Below, one piece after another: positions 50,331 to 57,356 of a DNA stretch of 64,000 nucleotides (the stretch's first letter is position 1; the number at the start of each line of letters is the position of its first letter). A program made the translations under genes and the position numbers. This DNA comes from Hymenobacter monticola (GTDB lineage Bacteria > Bacteroidota > Bacteroidia > Cytophagales > Hymenobacteraceae). Location: contig NZ_CP094534.1 in assembly GCF_022811645.1 (NCBI RefSeq), forward strand, positions 1,364,001 to 1,428,000. The letters run 5' to 3'. The notes below the pieces were generated by a model that was given only the letters and a program-made list of their open reading frames with translations, made no database searches and was not told the DNA's origin.

Positions 50331-50507
50331 CTAACCGCTGTAGCCGCCGCCACTCTCGGGCTCGGTGGCGCTGCCGCCGGGCTTGGTGGGGGTGGGCAGG
50401 TCGGTTTCGGTGGTTACCTCAACGTCGCTGTAGTCGGGGGTGCCGTCGCCCTGAACGGGAACGGGCGGCTCGTGTGAGGGGTCGGGAGTGGGGGTGGGCT
50501 GGTCCAT
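50331..50507 (-). CDS. Small Pro/Thr/Glu-rich protein of unknown function
   Basis: A 58-codon frame starts at the ATG at 50505-50507 ([15 protein letters not shown]) and ends GGGYSG. The product is acidic, disordered-looking, without signal peptide, membrane helix or cysteine. A strong terminator lies 21 bases downstream on the same strand, which supports a real transcript. I do not recognise it. It is divergent from fumC. Confidence 0.55.
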   Translation of the reverse strand: MDQPTPTPDPSHEPPVPVQGDGTPDYSDVEVTTETDLPTPTKPGGSATEPESGGGYSG

Positions 50508-50669
50508 AAAGCAGAAAAGTTTGATTGGGTGGGTGTACGGCATTGCGCGGCGCGTGGCTGCCTTGCGGCGGTCGGGGCCGGCCGGGTGGTGTACTTTTGT
50601 GCCCGGCAGTTGCCGCCTTGCTTCTTTCAAAACCCACCAATACTTCCCTCCACCACTCCACCAACCCGC

Positions 50670-52070
50670 ATGGATTTCCGCACCGAAAAGGACACCATGG
50701 GCACCGTGCAGGTGCCCGCCACCGCCTACTGGGGCGCGCAAACGCAGCGTTCCATCGAGAATTTTCCCATCGCGCAGGACATCAACAAGATGCCCAAGGA
50801 AATTATCGCCGCCTTTGCCTATCTCAAGAAAGCCGCTGCCTTCACCAACCGCGATGCCGGCGTGCTGCCCGCCGAGAAAGCCGAGCTCATTGGTAAGGTG
50901 TGCGACGAAATCCTGGCCGGTAAGCTGGCCGATTCGTTTCCGCTGGTGGTGTGGCAAACGGGCTCGGGCACGCAAAGCAACATGAATCTCAACGAGGTGA
51001 TTGCCTACCGTGGCCACGTCCTGCAGGGCGGCCAGCTCACCGACGAGAAAAAGGTGCTGGCGCCCAACGACGACGTGAACAAGAGCCAAAGCTCCAACGA
51101 CACGTTTCCGACGGCCATGCACATCGCGGCCTACAAAATCCTGGTCGAAACCACCATCCCCGGCATCGAGAAGCTGCGCGACGCGTTGAAAGCCAAGTCG
51201 CAGGAGTTCATGCACATCGTTAAAATCGGTCGCACCCACTTCATGGACGCCACGCCGCTCACGCTGGGCCAGGAGTTTTCGGGCTACGTGTCGCAGCTCG
51301 ACCACGGCCTGAAGGCCATCAAGAACACGCTAGCTCACCTGAGCGAGCTGGCCCTGGGCGGCACCGCCGTGGGCACGGGCATCAACACGCCCAAAAACTA
51401 CGCCGTGAACGTGGCCAAACACATTGCCGACCTCACCGGCCTGCCCTTCATCACGGCCGAAAACAAGTTTGAGGCCCTGGCCGCCCACGACGCCATCGTG
51501 GAGGCCCACGGTGCCCTCAAAACCGTGGCCGTGAGCTTGATGAAAATTGCCAACGACATCCGCATGCTCAGCTCGGGCCCGCGCGCTGGCATCGGCGAAA
51601 TCGACATTCCGGACAACGAGCCCGGCTCCAGCATCATGCCCGGCAAGGTGAACCCCACCCAGTGCGAGGCCATGACGATGGTAGCAGCCCAGGTGATGGG
51701 CAACGACGTGGCCATCACCGTGGGCGGCGCCATGGGCCACTTCGAGCTGAACGTGTTCAAGCCGGTGATGATTTACAACTTCTTGCACTCGGCCCGCCTC
51801 CTCGGCGACGTGTGCGTGAGCTTCACCGACAAGTGCGCCGTGGGCATCAAGCCGCTGGAGAAAAACATCAAAAAGCACGTTGACTCGTCGCTGATGCTCG
51901 TGACGGCCCTCAACCCCCACATTGGCTACTACAAAGCCGCCGAAATTGCCCAAACCGCCCACAAAAACGGCTCTACGCTAAAGGAAACCGCCCTCCAGCT
52001 GGGCTACGTGACCGAGGAGCAGTTCAACGAGTGGCTGAAGCCCGAAGAAATGGTGGGCGAAATCAAGTAG
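50670..52070 (+). CDS. fumC: Fumarate hydratase class II
   Basis: The 466-residue enzyme starts [20 protein letters not shown] and has the class II fumarase landmarks: [61 protein letters not shown], and the superfamily signature [17 protein letters not shown] near residue 319 that contains the catalytic serine. It interconverts fumarate and malate in the citric acid cycle as an iron-independent tetramer. Codons upstream of 50670 in the same frame are not conserved-looking. Length is normal for the family. Confidence 0.97.
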   Translation: MDFRTEKDTMGTVQVPATAYWGAQTQRSIENFPIAQDINKMPKEIIAAFAYLKKAAAFTNRDAGVLPAEKAELIGKVCDEILAGKLADSFPLVVWQTGSGTQSNMNLNEVIAYRGHVLQGGQLTDEKKVLAPNDDVNKSQSSNDTFPTAMHIAAYKILVETTIPGIEKLRDALKAKSQEFMHIVKIGRTHFMDATPLTLGQEFSGYVSQLDHGLKAIKNTLAHLSELALGGTAVGTGINTPKNYAVNVAKHIADLTGLPFITAENKFEALAAHDAIVEAHGALKTVAVSLMKIANDIRMLSSGPRAGIGEIDIPDNEPGSSIMPGKVNPTQCEAMTMVAAQVMGNDVAITVGGAMGHFELNVFKPVMIYNFLHSARLLGDVCVSFTDKCAVGIKPLEKNIKKHVDSSLMLVTALNPHIGYYKAAEIAQTAHKNGSTLKETALQLGYVTEEQFNEWLKPEEMVGEIK

Positions 52071-52074
52071 CCTT

Positions 52075-52163
52075 CAGAACGTGTACCCCGAAGCTCCTGC
52101 TTCGGCTCGCGTTGAACGATTCCTAACGCGGGCCGAAGCAGGAGCTTCGGGGTACACGTTCTG
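52075..52163. repeat. Long near-perfect inverted repeat after fumC
   Basis: 39-base arms at 52075-52113 and 52125-52163 differ at one position (a G-T pair in RNA), around an 11-base loop. The core is GTACCCCGAAGCTCCTGC. It begins five bases after the fumC stop codon and is followed by a separate true terminator, so termination is not its obvious role. It is probably a dispersed palindromic element. Confidence 0.85.
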
Positions 52164-52181
52164 CCAGCTCAACCAGTCGTC

Positions 52182-52221
52182 AAAAAAGAAGTCCCGGCCG
52201 CAAAGCCGGGACTTCTTTTTT
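52182..52221. terminator. Bidirectional terminator between fumC and LLM oxidoreductase
   Basis: Perfect 17-base arms (52182-52198 and 52205-52221) with the core GAAGTCCCGGC, flanked by A6 and T6. Confidence 0.93.
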
Positions 52222-52247
52222 AGACGGCGGCGTTGCCGCGTCAGCCT

Positions 52248-53279
52248 TTATACCGCCGAATCGCGCAGCAGCGGGGCCACCCGCGTACCCAGCAGCTCAA
52301 TGGAGCGCATGATTTCGGCGTGTGGCAGCGCGGCCACGTCCTGTTGGAAGGTGACGCGCGACACTCCACCAAGTGCCTCGCTATGGCGCAGGATTTTGGC
52401 AGCTACCTCCTCGGGGCTGCCCACCAGAAGCGCCCCCCGTGGCCCGGCCTGGGCATCGAACATCCCCCGCGTGATGGCCGAGCCGCCCCGCTCGCGGGCG
52501 CGCTCGGTGAAGGTGCGGGCGTAGCCGGGAAAGAATTTTTCCGCAGCTTGCTCGGTGGTTTCGGCTACGTAGCCCAGCGAGTGCAGGCCCACTTTCAGCT
52601 GCTCGGGCGCGTGGCCGGCCCGGCGGCCCGCTTCGCGGTACAGGTCTACCAGGGGCCGGAAGCGGTGGGTATCGCCGCCAATGATGGCTACCATCAGCGG
52701 CAGGCCCAACGTGCCGGCCCGCACAAACGACGCGGGCGTGCCACCCACGCCCAGCCAGATGGGCAACTGCGGCTGCATGGGCCGCGGGTAGATGCCCTGC
52801 CCCGTGAGCGCCGGCCGAAACTTGCCCGACCAGTGCAGCTTATCCTGCTCCCGAATGCGCAGCAGCAAGTCCAGCTTTTCGGCAAACAGTTCGTCGTAAT
52901 CGTCGAGGTCGAACCCGAAGAGGGGGAAGGCTTCGATGGAGGAGCCGCGGCCCACCACCATTTCGGCCCGGCCCTGCGAAATCAAATCCAGCGTGGCGTA
53001 CTCCTGGAACGCCCGCACCGGGTCGACGGCGCTGAGCACGGTGACGGCGCTGGTGAGGCGAATGCGTTGGGTGCGCGCCGCGGCGGCCGCCAGAATCACG
53101 GCGGGGGCCGAATCGAGGAACTGCGCGCGGTGGTGCTCGCCAATGCCAAACACGTCGAGGCCTACCTGGTCGGCCCGCTCGATGCGGTCAAGCAGCTGGC
53201 CCATGGCTTCTGCCCCACTGGGCTTTTGGTCGGTGCCGTTATCGAAGAAGGCAGCGAAACTATCAATTCCAATTTCCAT
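52248..53279 (-). CDS. LLM class flavin-dependent oxidoreductase
   Basis: The 343-residue protein is a luciferase-like TIM barrel: MEIGIDSFAAFFDNG, ERADQVGLDVFGIGEHHRAQ, RTQRIRLTSAVTVLSAVDPV, FQEYATLDLISQGRAEMVVG and PIWLGVGGTPASFVRAGTLG. These match the LLM family that uses FMN for mono-oxygenase or related reactions; the substrate cannot be told. An operator-like pair of 12-mers lies about 75-105 bases upstream of its start, shared with the divergent GNAT gene. Confidence 0.9.
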   Translation of the reverse strand: MEIGIDSFAAFFDNGTDQKPSGAEAMGQLLDRIERADQVGLDVFGIGEHHRAQFLDSAPAVILAAAAARTQRIRLTSAVTVLSAVDPVRAFQEYATLDLISQGRAEMVVGRGSSIEAFPLFGFDLDDYDELFAEKLDLLLRIREQDKLHWSGKFRPALTGQGIYPRPMQPQLPIWLGVGGTPASFVRAGTLGLPLMVAIIGGDTHRFRPLVDLYREAGRRAGHAPEQLKVGLHSLGYVAETTEQAAEKFFPGYARTFTERARERGGSAITRGMFDAQAGPRGALLVGSPEEVAAKILRHSEALGGVSRVTFQQDVAALPHAEIMRSIELLGTRVAPLLRDSAV

Positions 53280-53356
53280 GATTGTATCGGCTTAATAAGG
53301 TGGGGATAGTTGAGCAAATCCTGAGGCTTAGCTCAGTCATGAGTTCTACAGGTCAA

Positions 53357-53383
53357 ATGTACGTACATTATATGTATGTACAT
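53357..53383. promoter_or_regulatory. Tandem palindromic operator candidate
   Basis: ATGTACGTACAT (53357-53368) is a perfect 12-base palindrome, and ATGTATGTACAT (53372-53383) is a near copy after a 3-base spacer, so the whole is again a near-palindrome. It lies in the A/T-rich gap between the divergent LLM and GNAT genes. The regulator is not identified in the window. Confidence 0.6.
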
Positions 53384-53468
53384 CATTTATTGAACAATAA
53401 TTCTGCTTTTCGAAACGACTACGACGGTGGCAGTCACTTTCTTATTTTCCCAGCATCTTTGCCGCCCC

Positions 53469-54062
53469 ATGGATTTCTCTGCTCCCCTTGTGCTCGAAAA
53501 CAGCCGCGCCCGCCTGCGCCCGCTGGAAATTGGCGACTTTGAGGCCCTCAAAGCCGTGGCCTTCGACGCCGACCTCTGGAAATACACCCTCACCCGCGGC
53601 GACGACGCGGTGAGTCTGGCCGCCTACATCCGGCAGGCGCTGGAGGCGCGGACGCAGGGCCTGCGCTACCCCTTCGCCATCATCGACCGCGAAACCGGGC
53701 AGCTGGCCGGCAGCACCAGCTACTACAACGTGGCGCCCGCCGACCAGCGCCTAAGCATTGGCTACACCTGGGTGGGCACGCCGTTCCAGCGCTCGGGCCT
53801 GAACCGGGCCTGCAAGCACCTGCTGCTATGCCACGCCTTCGGGCAGATGGGCTACGAGCGGGTGGAGCTCGAAACCGACTCGCGCAACTATAAGTCGCGC
53901 ACGGCCATGGCCCGTATGGGCGCCACCGAAGAAGGCACCTTGCGCAGTCACCGTCCCACGCAGGGCGGCATCCGGCGCGACACGGTGATTTTCAGCGTTA
54001 TCCGACAGGATTGGTCGGAGCTGCGCCAAACTACTTTTCAGCAGTACGAAGCCCGTGGCTGA
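53469..54062 (+). CDS. GNAT family (RimJ/RimL-like) N-acetyltransferase
   Basis: The 197-residue protein has the RimL-type GNAT fold: ENSRARLRPLEIGDFEALKA, DRETGQLAGSTSYYNV, IGYTWVGTPFQRSGLNRACK (acetyl-CoA-binding segment) and VELETDSRNYKSRTAMARMG. It should transfer an acetyl group to an amine, often a protein N-terminus or small molecule; the target is unknown. The ATG at 53469 starts the conserved region. Its end overlaps the dgkA-like gene by eight bases. Confidence 0.88.
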   Translation: MDFSAPLVLENSRARLRPLEIGDFEALKAVAFDADLWKYTLTRGDDAVSLAAYIRQALEARTQGLRYPFAIIDRETGQLAGSTSYYNVAPADQRLSIGYTWVGTPFQRSGLNRACKHLLLCHAFGQMGYERVELETDSRNYKSRTAMARMGATEEGTLRSHRPTQGGIRRDTVIFSVIRQDWSELRQTTFQQYEARG

Positions 54063-54456
54063 GCCCCCTGCCCCCAACCGGCTGCGGCCCCCCGAGGGCC
54101 TGTGGCGCCGGCGCGTGGCCAGCTTCGGCCACGCCTTTCGGGGCGTGTGGGCCGCGTTGCGCTCGGAAGTGCACCTGCGCTTTCACGCTTTTGCCACGGT
54201 GGTGGTGGTAGGGCTGGGGTTTTACTACGGCATTTCGCGCCTGGAATGGGCGCTGGTGGCTATTTCGGTGGCTTGCGTGTGGTCGGCGGAGCTGATGAAC
54301 ACGGCCATTGAGGCCCTTACCGACTTGGCCTCGCCCGAATACCACGTGCTGGCCGGCAAGGCCAAAGACGTGGCCGCCGCTGCCGTGCTGCTGGCGGCGC
54401 TGGGAGCCTTAGTGGTGGGCGGGCTAGTATTCATTCCACGGCTGCTGGGGTCTTGA
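54055..54456 (+). CDS. dgkA: Diacylglycerol/undecaprenol kinase family membrane protein
   Basis: The 133-residue protein has three membrane helices and the DgkA family core: EVHLRFHAFATVVVVGLGFY, ACVWSAELMNTAIEALTDLA (catalytic ExMNTAIE) and GKAKDVAAAAVLLAALGALV with the conserved K-x-KD. It phosphorylates a lipid alcohol, diacylglycerol or undecaprenol; Gram-negative gut and soil relatives often prefer the latter, so specificity is open. It starts with GTG at 54055, overlapping the GNAT gene by eight bases. Confidence 0.88.
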   Translation: MAEPPAPNRLRPPEGLWRRRVASFGHAFRGVWAALRSEVHLRFHAFATVVVVGLGFYYGISRLEWALVAISVACVWSAELMNTAIEALTDLASPEYHVLAGKAKDVAAAAVLLAALGALVVGGLVFIPRLLGS

Positions 54457-54548
54457 GCATTGGCCCGACCTGAACCATTGCCCGCGGGCGGCGTAACCAT
54501 AGCCGGCCTGGCTGTGTTAGCATCGGCCGTTTATTTCCCTTCGAGCTT

Positions 54549-55010
54549 ATGCGCCTGCTTTTCTTCGTCACTCTGTTGCTGACCTCCGCCTGCGCCTCAC
54601 AGCAGGTGAGCGTGACCACGCCCACTACGCCACCCGAAAACGGGCAGGTAGTAACTGGTGGCAGCGTGACCACGGCTCCTTCCAGCACCAACACCGTGGA
54701 CCCCGTGCCCGCCCGCGTAGCCGAGTCGGACACCACGGCCAGGCCGCCGTGGCTGAAAGCCCGCATTACCGAGGTGCTGGCCGAGCGCAAGCGCAACCCC
54801 ATCACCCGCATCCTGCGTTACGACTACGAGGGCCGGAAAGTGTACTACATCTCGGCCCCGTGCTGCGACCAATTCTCCAACGTGTACGACACCCAAGGCA
54901 AGCTCATTTGCCAGCCCGACGGCGGCATCACCGGCAAAGGTGACGGCAAGTGCCCGGACTTTGACAAACGCAAAACCAACGAAAAACTGGTCTGGCAAGA
55001 CCCGCGTTAG
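54549..55010 (+). CDS. Small lipoprotein, DUF6970-like
   Basis: The 153-residue protein has a lipobox (TSAC, Cys about 15) and a Thr/Pro-rich linker to about residue 65. The C-terminal domain carries RILRYDYEGRKVYYISAPCC, NVYDTQGKLICQPDGGITGK and GDGKCPDF, with four cysteines that could form disulphides. This pattern resembles a conserved DUF (I believe DUF6970) found in Bacteroidota lipoproteins, function unknown. It is probably envelope-anchored. The family name is from memory and less certain than the lipoprotein call. Confidence 0.75.
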   Translation: MRLLFFVTLLLTSACASQQVSVTTPTTPPENGQVVTGGSVTTAPSSTNTVDPVPARVAESDTTARPPWLKARITEVLAERKRNPITRILRYDYEGRKVYYISAPCCDQFSNVYDTQGKLICQPDGGITGKGDGKCPDFDKRKTNEKLVWQDPR

Positions 55011-55014
55011 CGGA

Positions 55015-55096
55015 GTGTTGAGGGTTGGACTTTGAATGTTGACTTACTCAACGGCTCATTTCCTCAATTCAACACTCAGCATTCAGAACTCAACAC
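55015..55096. repeat. Inverted repeat with GTGTTGAG ends and TTGAATGTTGA steps
   Basis: The left arm (55015-55042) and the right arm (55064-55096) share ends GTGTTGAG / CTCAACAC and related GAATG[TC]TGA steps, with a gap in the alignment. It fills the space between the lipoprotein and DinB genes. Confidence 0.6.
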
Positions 55097-55103
55097 AAAC
55101 CAA

Positions 55104-55601
55104 ATGAATACTTTAGAAAAACTCGGTGCTTTCAATGTGTGGGCCAACGACACGGTCCTGCAGCGCCTCGATGAAATTGCGGCCAGCGGCCAAGAAATAC
55201 CGGCCGTGGTGCTGCGCCTGTTCAGCCACGTGCTCAATGCCCAGGCCATTTGGATTTCGCGCATCGGCGGCCAGCCCCAGCCAGTGAAGGTGTGGCAGGA
55301 ACACGACCTGCCCACCATTCACCGCCTGCACGAACAAACCTCGGAGCCGCTGCACCAGCTGATGGTGCACGCCGACGAAACCGAGCTGCAACGCCTCATT
55401 TCCTACACCAACTCGCTGGGCAACAGCTACCACAGCGCCGTGCACGACATCCTGACCCACGCCGTGGTGCACGCCAGCTACCACCGCGCCCAGGTGGCCA
55501 CCCGCCTGCGCGACCACGGCTTCGAGCCCGTCAACTCCGACTTCATCACCTACTGCCGCGAATTGAGCGCGGCGGCCCAAACGGCCGTGCCCAGCCTGTA
55601 G
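55104..55601 (+). CDS. DinB family protein
   Basis: The 165-residue protein begins MNTLEKLGAFNVWANDTVLQ and has the DinB histidine set: LRLFSHVLNAQAIWISRI in helix 2 and DILTHAVVHASYHRAQVATR in helix 4, typical of small metal-binding DinB proteins. The exact reaction is unknown. The frame extends upstream to 55032 through repeat sequence, which I excluded. It is a distant relative of the DinB gene at 17721. Confidence 0.87.
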   Translation: MNTLEKLGAFNVWANDTVLQRLDEIAASGQEIPAVVLRLFSHVLNAQAIWISRIGGQPQPVKVWQEHDLPTIHRLHEQTSEPLHQLMVHADETELQRLISYTNSLGNSYHSAVHDILTHAVVHASYHRAQVATRLRDHGFEPVNSDFITYCRELSAAAQTAVPSL

Positions 55602-55633
55602 GCGCACTAGTGCGGCTCCATTTGCGTTTCCAG

Positions 55634-55663
55634 AAAACCCTTCCGGCTTCGGAAGGGTTTTTT
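55634..55663 (+). terminator. Rho-independent terminator after DinB gene
   Basis: AAAACCCTTCCG (55634-55645) and CGGAAGGGTTTT (55650-55661) with a GCTT loop, then more T. Confidence 0.92.
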
Positions 55664-55695
55664 AGTCCTACCCACCCGCCAATACCCTGTTAGCC

Positions 55696-56328
55696 ATGAC
55701 CGAAACCCAGGCAACGGCCGCGCCGGTTCTTTCAGCCGAGCGGCTCAACCAAGCGTATTCCTACACTGCTTACCGCCAGCTGCTTGATGAGCTGATGGCC
55801 CAAAACCTGACCACCGGTCCCAATCAGTCGGAGCAAATTGTTCAGTATGCGCGCTTGAATCTCAAGCGGATGCAGCGCCTCGATAAGACCGTGGAGCTGC
55901 TGCCCGAGCTTCAAAAAGCTCTCGACCAACTCGACCGGGGCTACGAGTGGCTCATCATCACGGAAGGCTGGTGCGGCGACGCAGCCCAGATTGTGCCCGT
56001 GCTGGAGGCCGTGGCCCGCGCCAGCCAGGGCAAAATCAGCACACGCTACGTGCTGCGCGACGAAAACCTCGACCTCATGGACCGCTACCTCACCAACGGC
56101 GGCCGCTCCATTCCCAAGCTTGTGGCCCTCTGCACCGACACGCTGAAGGAGGCCGGCACCTGGGGCCCGCGCCCGGCCCCGGCCCAGGAGCTGTTCAACC
56201 GCCTCAAGGAAGAAGGGGTGTCGTACGAGGATTTCGCCACCCAGCTGCACACCTGGTACGCCCAGGACCGCACCCTGAGCACCCAGCGCGAGTTGGTGAC
56301 GCTGCTGCACAACCTGAAGAAATTCTAA
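55696..56328 (+). CDS. Thioredoxin-fold protein with single active-site cysteine
   Basis: The 210-residue protein has a helical N-terminal region and a thioredoxin-like domain from about residue 78 (LDRGYEWLIITEGWCGDAAQ). The active site reads WCGDA, so the first cysteine is present but the second is replaced. The cis-Pro loop is SIPKLVALC, as in thioredoxins. The subfamily is common in Bacteroidota and its role is unclear; a monothiol reaction or a binding role is likely. No signal peptide is present, so it is cytosolic. A terminator follows directly. Confidence 0.83.
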   Translation: MTETQATAAPVLSAERLNQAYSYTAYRQLLDELMAQNLTTGPNQSEQIVQYARLNLKRMQRLDKTVELLPELQKALDQLDRGYEWLIITEGWCGDAAQIVPVLEAVARASQGKISTRYVLRDENLDLMDRYLTNGGRSIPKLVALCTDTLKEAGTWGPRPAPAQELFNRLKEEGVSYEDFATQLHTWYAQDRTLSTQRELVTLLHNLKKF

Positions 56329-56346
56329 CCGGCCCAACGGCCAAGC

Positions 56347-56380
56347 AAAAGCCCCGACCTCTGCTGAGGTCGGGGCTTTT
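56347..56380. terminator. Bidirectional terminator between thioredoxin-like and DUF4382 genes
   Basis: Arms AAAAGCCCCGACCTC (56347-56361) and GAGGTCGGGGCTTTT (56366-56380) with a 4-base loop, between convergent genes. Confidence 0.93.
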
Positions 56381-56401
56381 GTTTATCGTCTTGATTAACG
56401 C

Positions 56402-57241
56402 TTACTGCACACTCACCGAGCCCAAGTCGGTAATCTGGTCGTTGGTCACGTTCACGCCGGTGCGGGTGGCGTTGCGGTAGGGGGCCTGACCGGCAGGGGC
56501 CGTGGTGCTGGGGAAAAACTGCACCTGGTAGGTGCCGGCCGCCAAGCCGTTGAGCTGGAAGGCGCCCGAAGCATCGGCCGAAGTGCTCACCGTATCGGGG
56601 CCGAGGATGGTGGAGCGGATGGCCAGAATTTGGGGCAGGGCGGCCGCCGGCGTCACGGTGCCGCGAATGCCGGCGCGCAGGTCCTGGGCTACCACCCGGA
56701 TGACCGGCTTGAGCAGGTAACGCTCTTTTTTGTCCTTGCCGGGGTTCCAGTTGCCGCGCTCCACAATGGACTTGGCCACGTCGAAATCAAGCAGCAGTTG
56801 GAAGGTGCTGCGCTGGCGCAGGGTGGCTTTGTCGAGCTTCAGCTTCACGCCTGAGGTTTGGCCGCTGGGGGTTTTGAGGTCGTAGCGCTGGCCATCGGTG
56901 CCGATGACGTAGCTGTCGGGGCCCAGAATCAGGCGAATTTCCTTGAGGTCGCCGGGGGCAAAGTCCTCGCTCACCAGCAGGGCCGAGCGGCCGTTTACGT
57001 ACTCTAGCACATTGATGGCCTGGGGCGTGAAGCCCAACGTTTTCCAACCATCCGGGTCGTTTTCTTCTTTCAGGTGCACCTCTACCTGGCGCACGTCCAG
57101 GACCACGCTGCGGAAGTCGCCGGGGGCGTCCATCAGCCGCACTTCGAGCTTGCCATTGGCGTCCGAATCGTCCGACTTAGAGCAACTCGCCAGGCCCAAC
57201 AGAGCTGCGGCGGCAAAAGGTAAAAAGCGCGTGATTTTCAT
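56402..57241 (-). CDS. DUF4382 family lipoprotein
   Basis: The 279-residue protein has a lipobox (LGLASC, Cys about 20) and then NGKLEVRLMDAPGDFRSVVL, the diagnostic opening of DUF4382, with FTPQAINVLEYVNG and PGDLKEIRLILGPDSYVIG. A C-terminal carboxypeptidase-like beta-sandwich follows (ASGAFQLNGLAAGTYQVQFF). The role is unknown; the family is envelope-located in many phyla. The start at 57241 gives the lipoprotein signal; the frame is open further upstream to 57340. It follows the AsmA gene by about 115 bases on the same strand. Confidence 0.9.
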   Translation of the reverse strand: MKITRFLPFAAAALLGLASCSKSDDSDANGKLEVRLMDAPGDFRSVVLDVRQVEVHLKEENDPDGWKTLGFTPQAINVLEYVNGRSALLVSEDFAPGDLKEIRLILGPDSYVIGTDGQRYDLKTPSGQTSGVKLKLDKATLRQRSTFQLLLDFDVAKSIVERGNWNPGKDKKERYLLKPVIRVVAQDLRAGIRGTVTPAAALPQILAIRSTILGPDTVSTSADASGAFQLNGLAAGTYQVQFFPSTTAPAGQAPYRNATRTGVNVTNDQITDLGSVSVQ

Positions 57242-57356
57242 AAGAATGGGTAATGAAGTCAATGATGGGGCATGAAACGGCCCGGCCAACCAAGAGGTTG
57301 CCAGGCCGCCGCACTCAACAATATTGCCAAAACCGGCCATTGTTGGCCCCGTCCAA

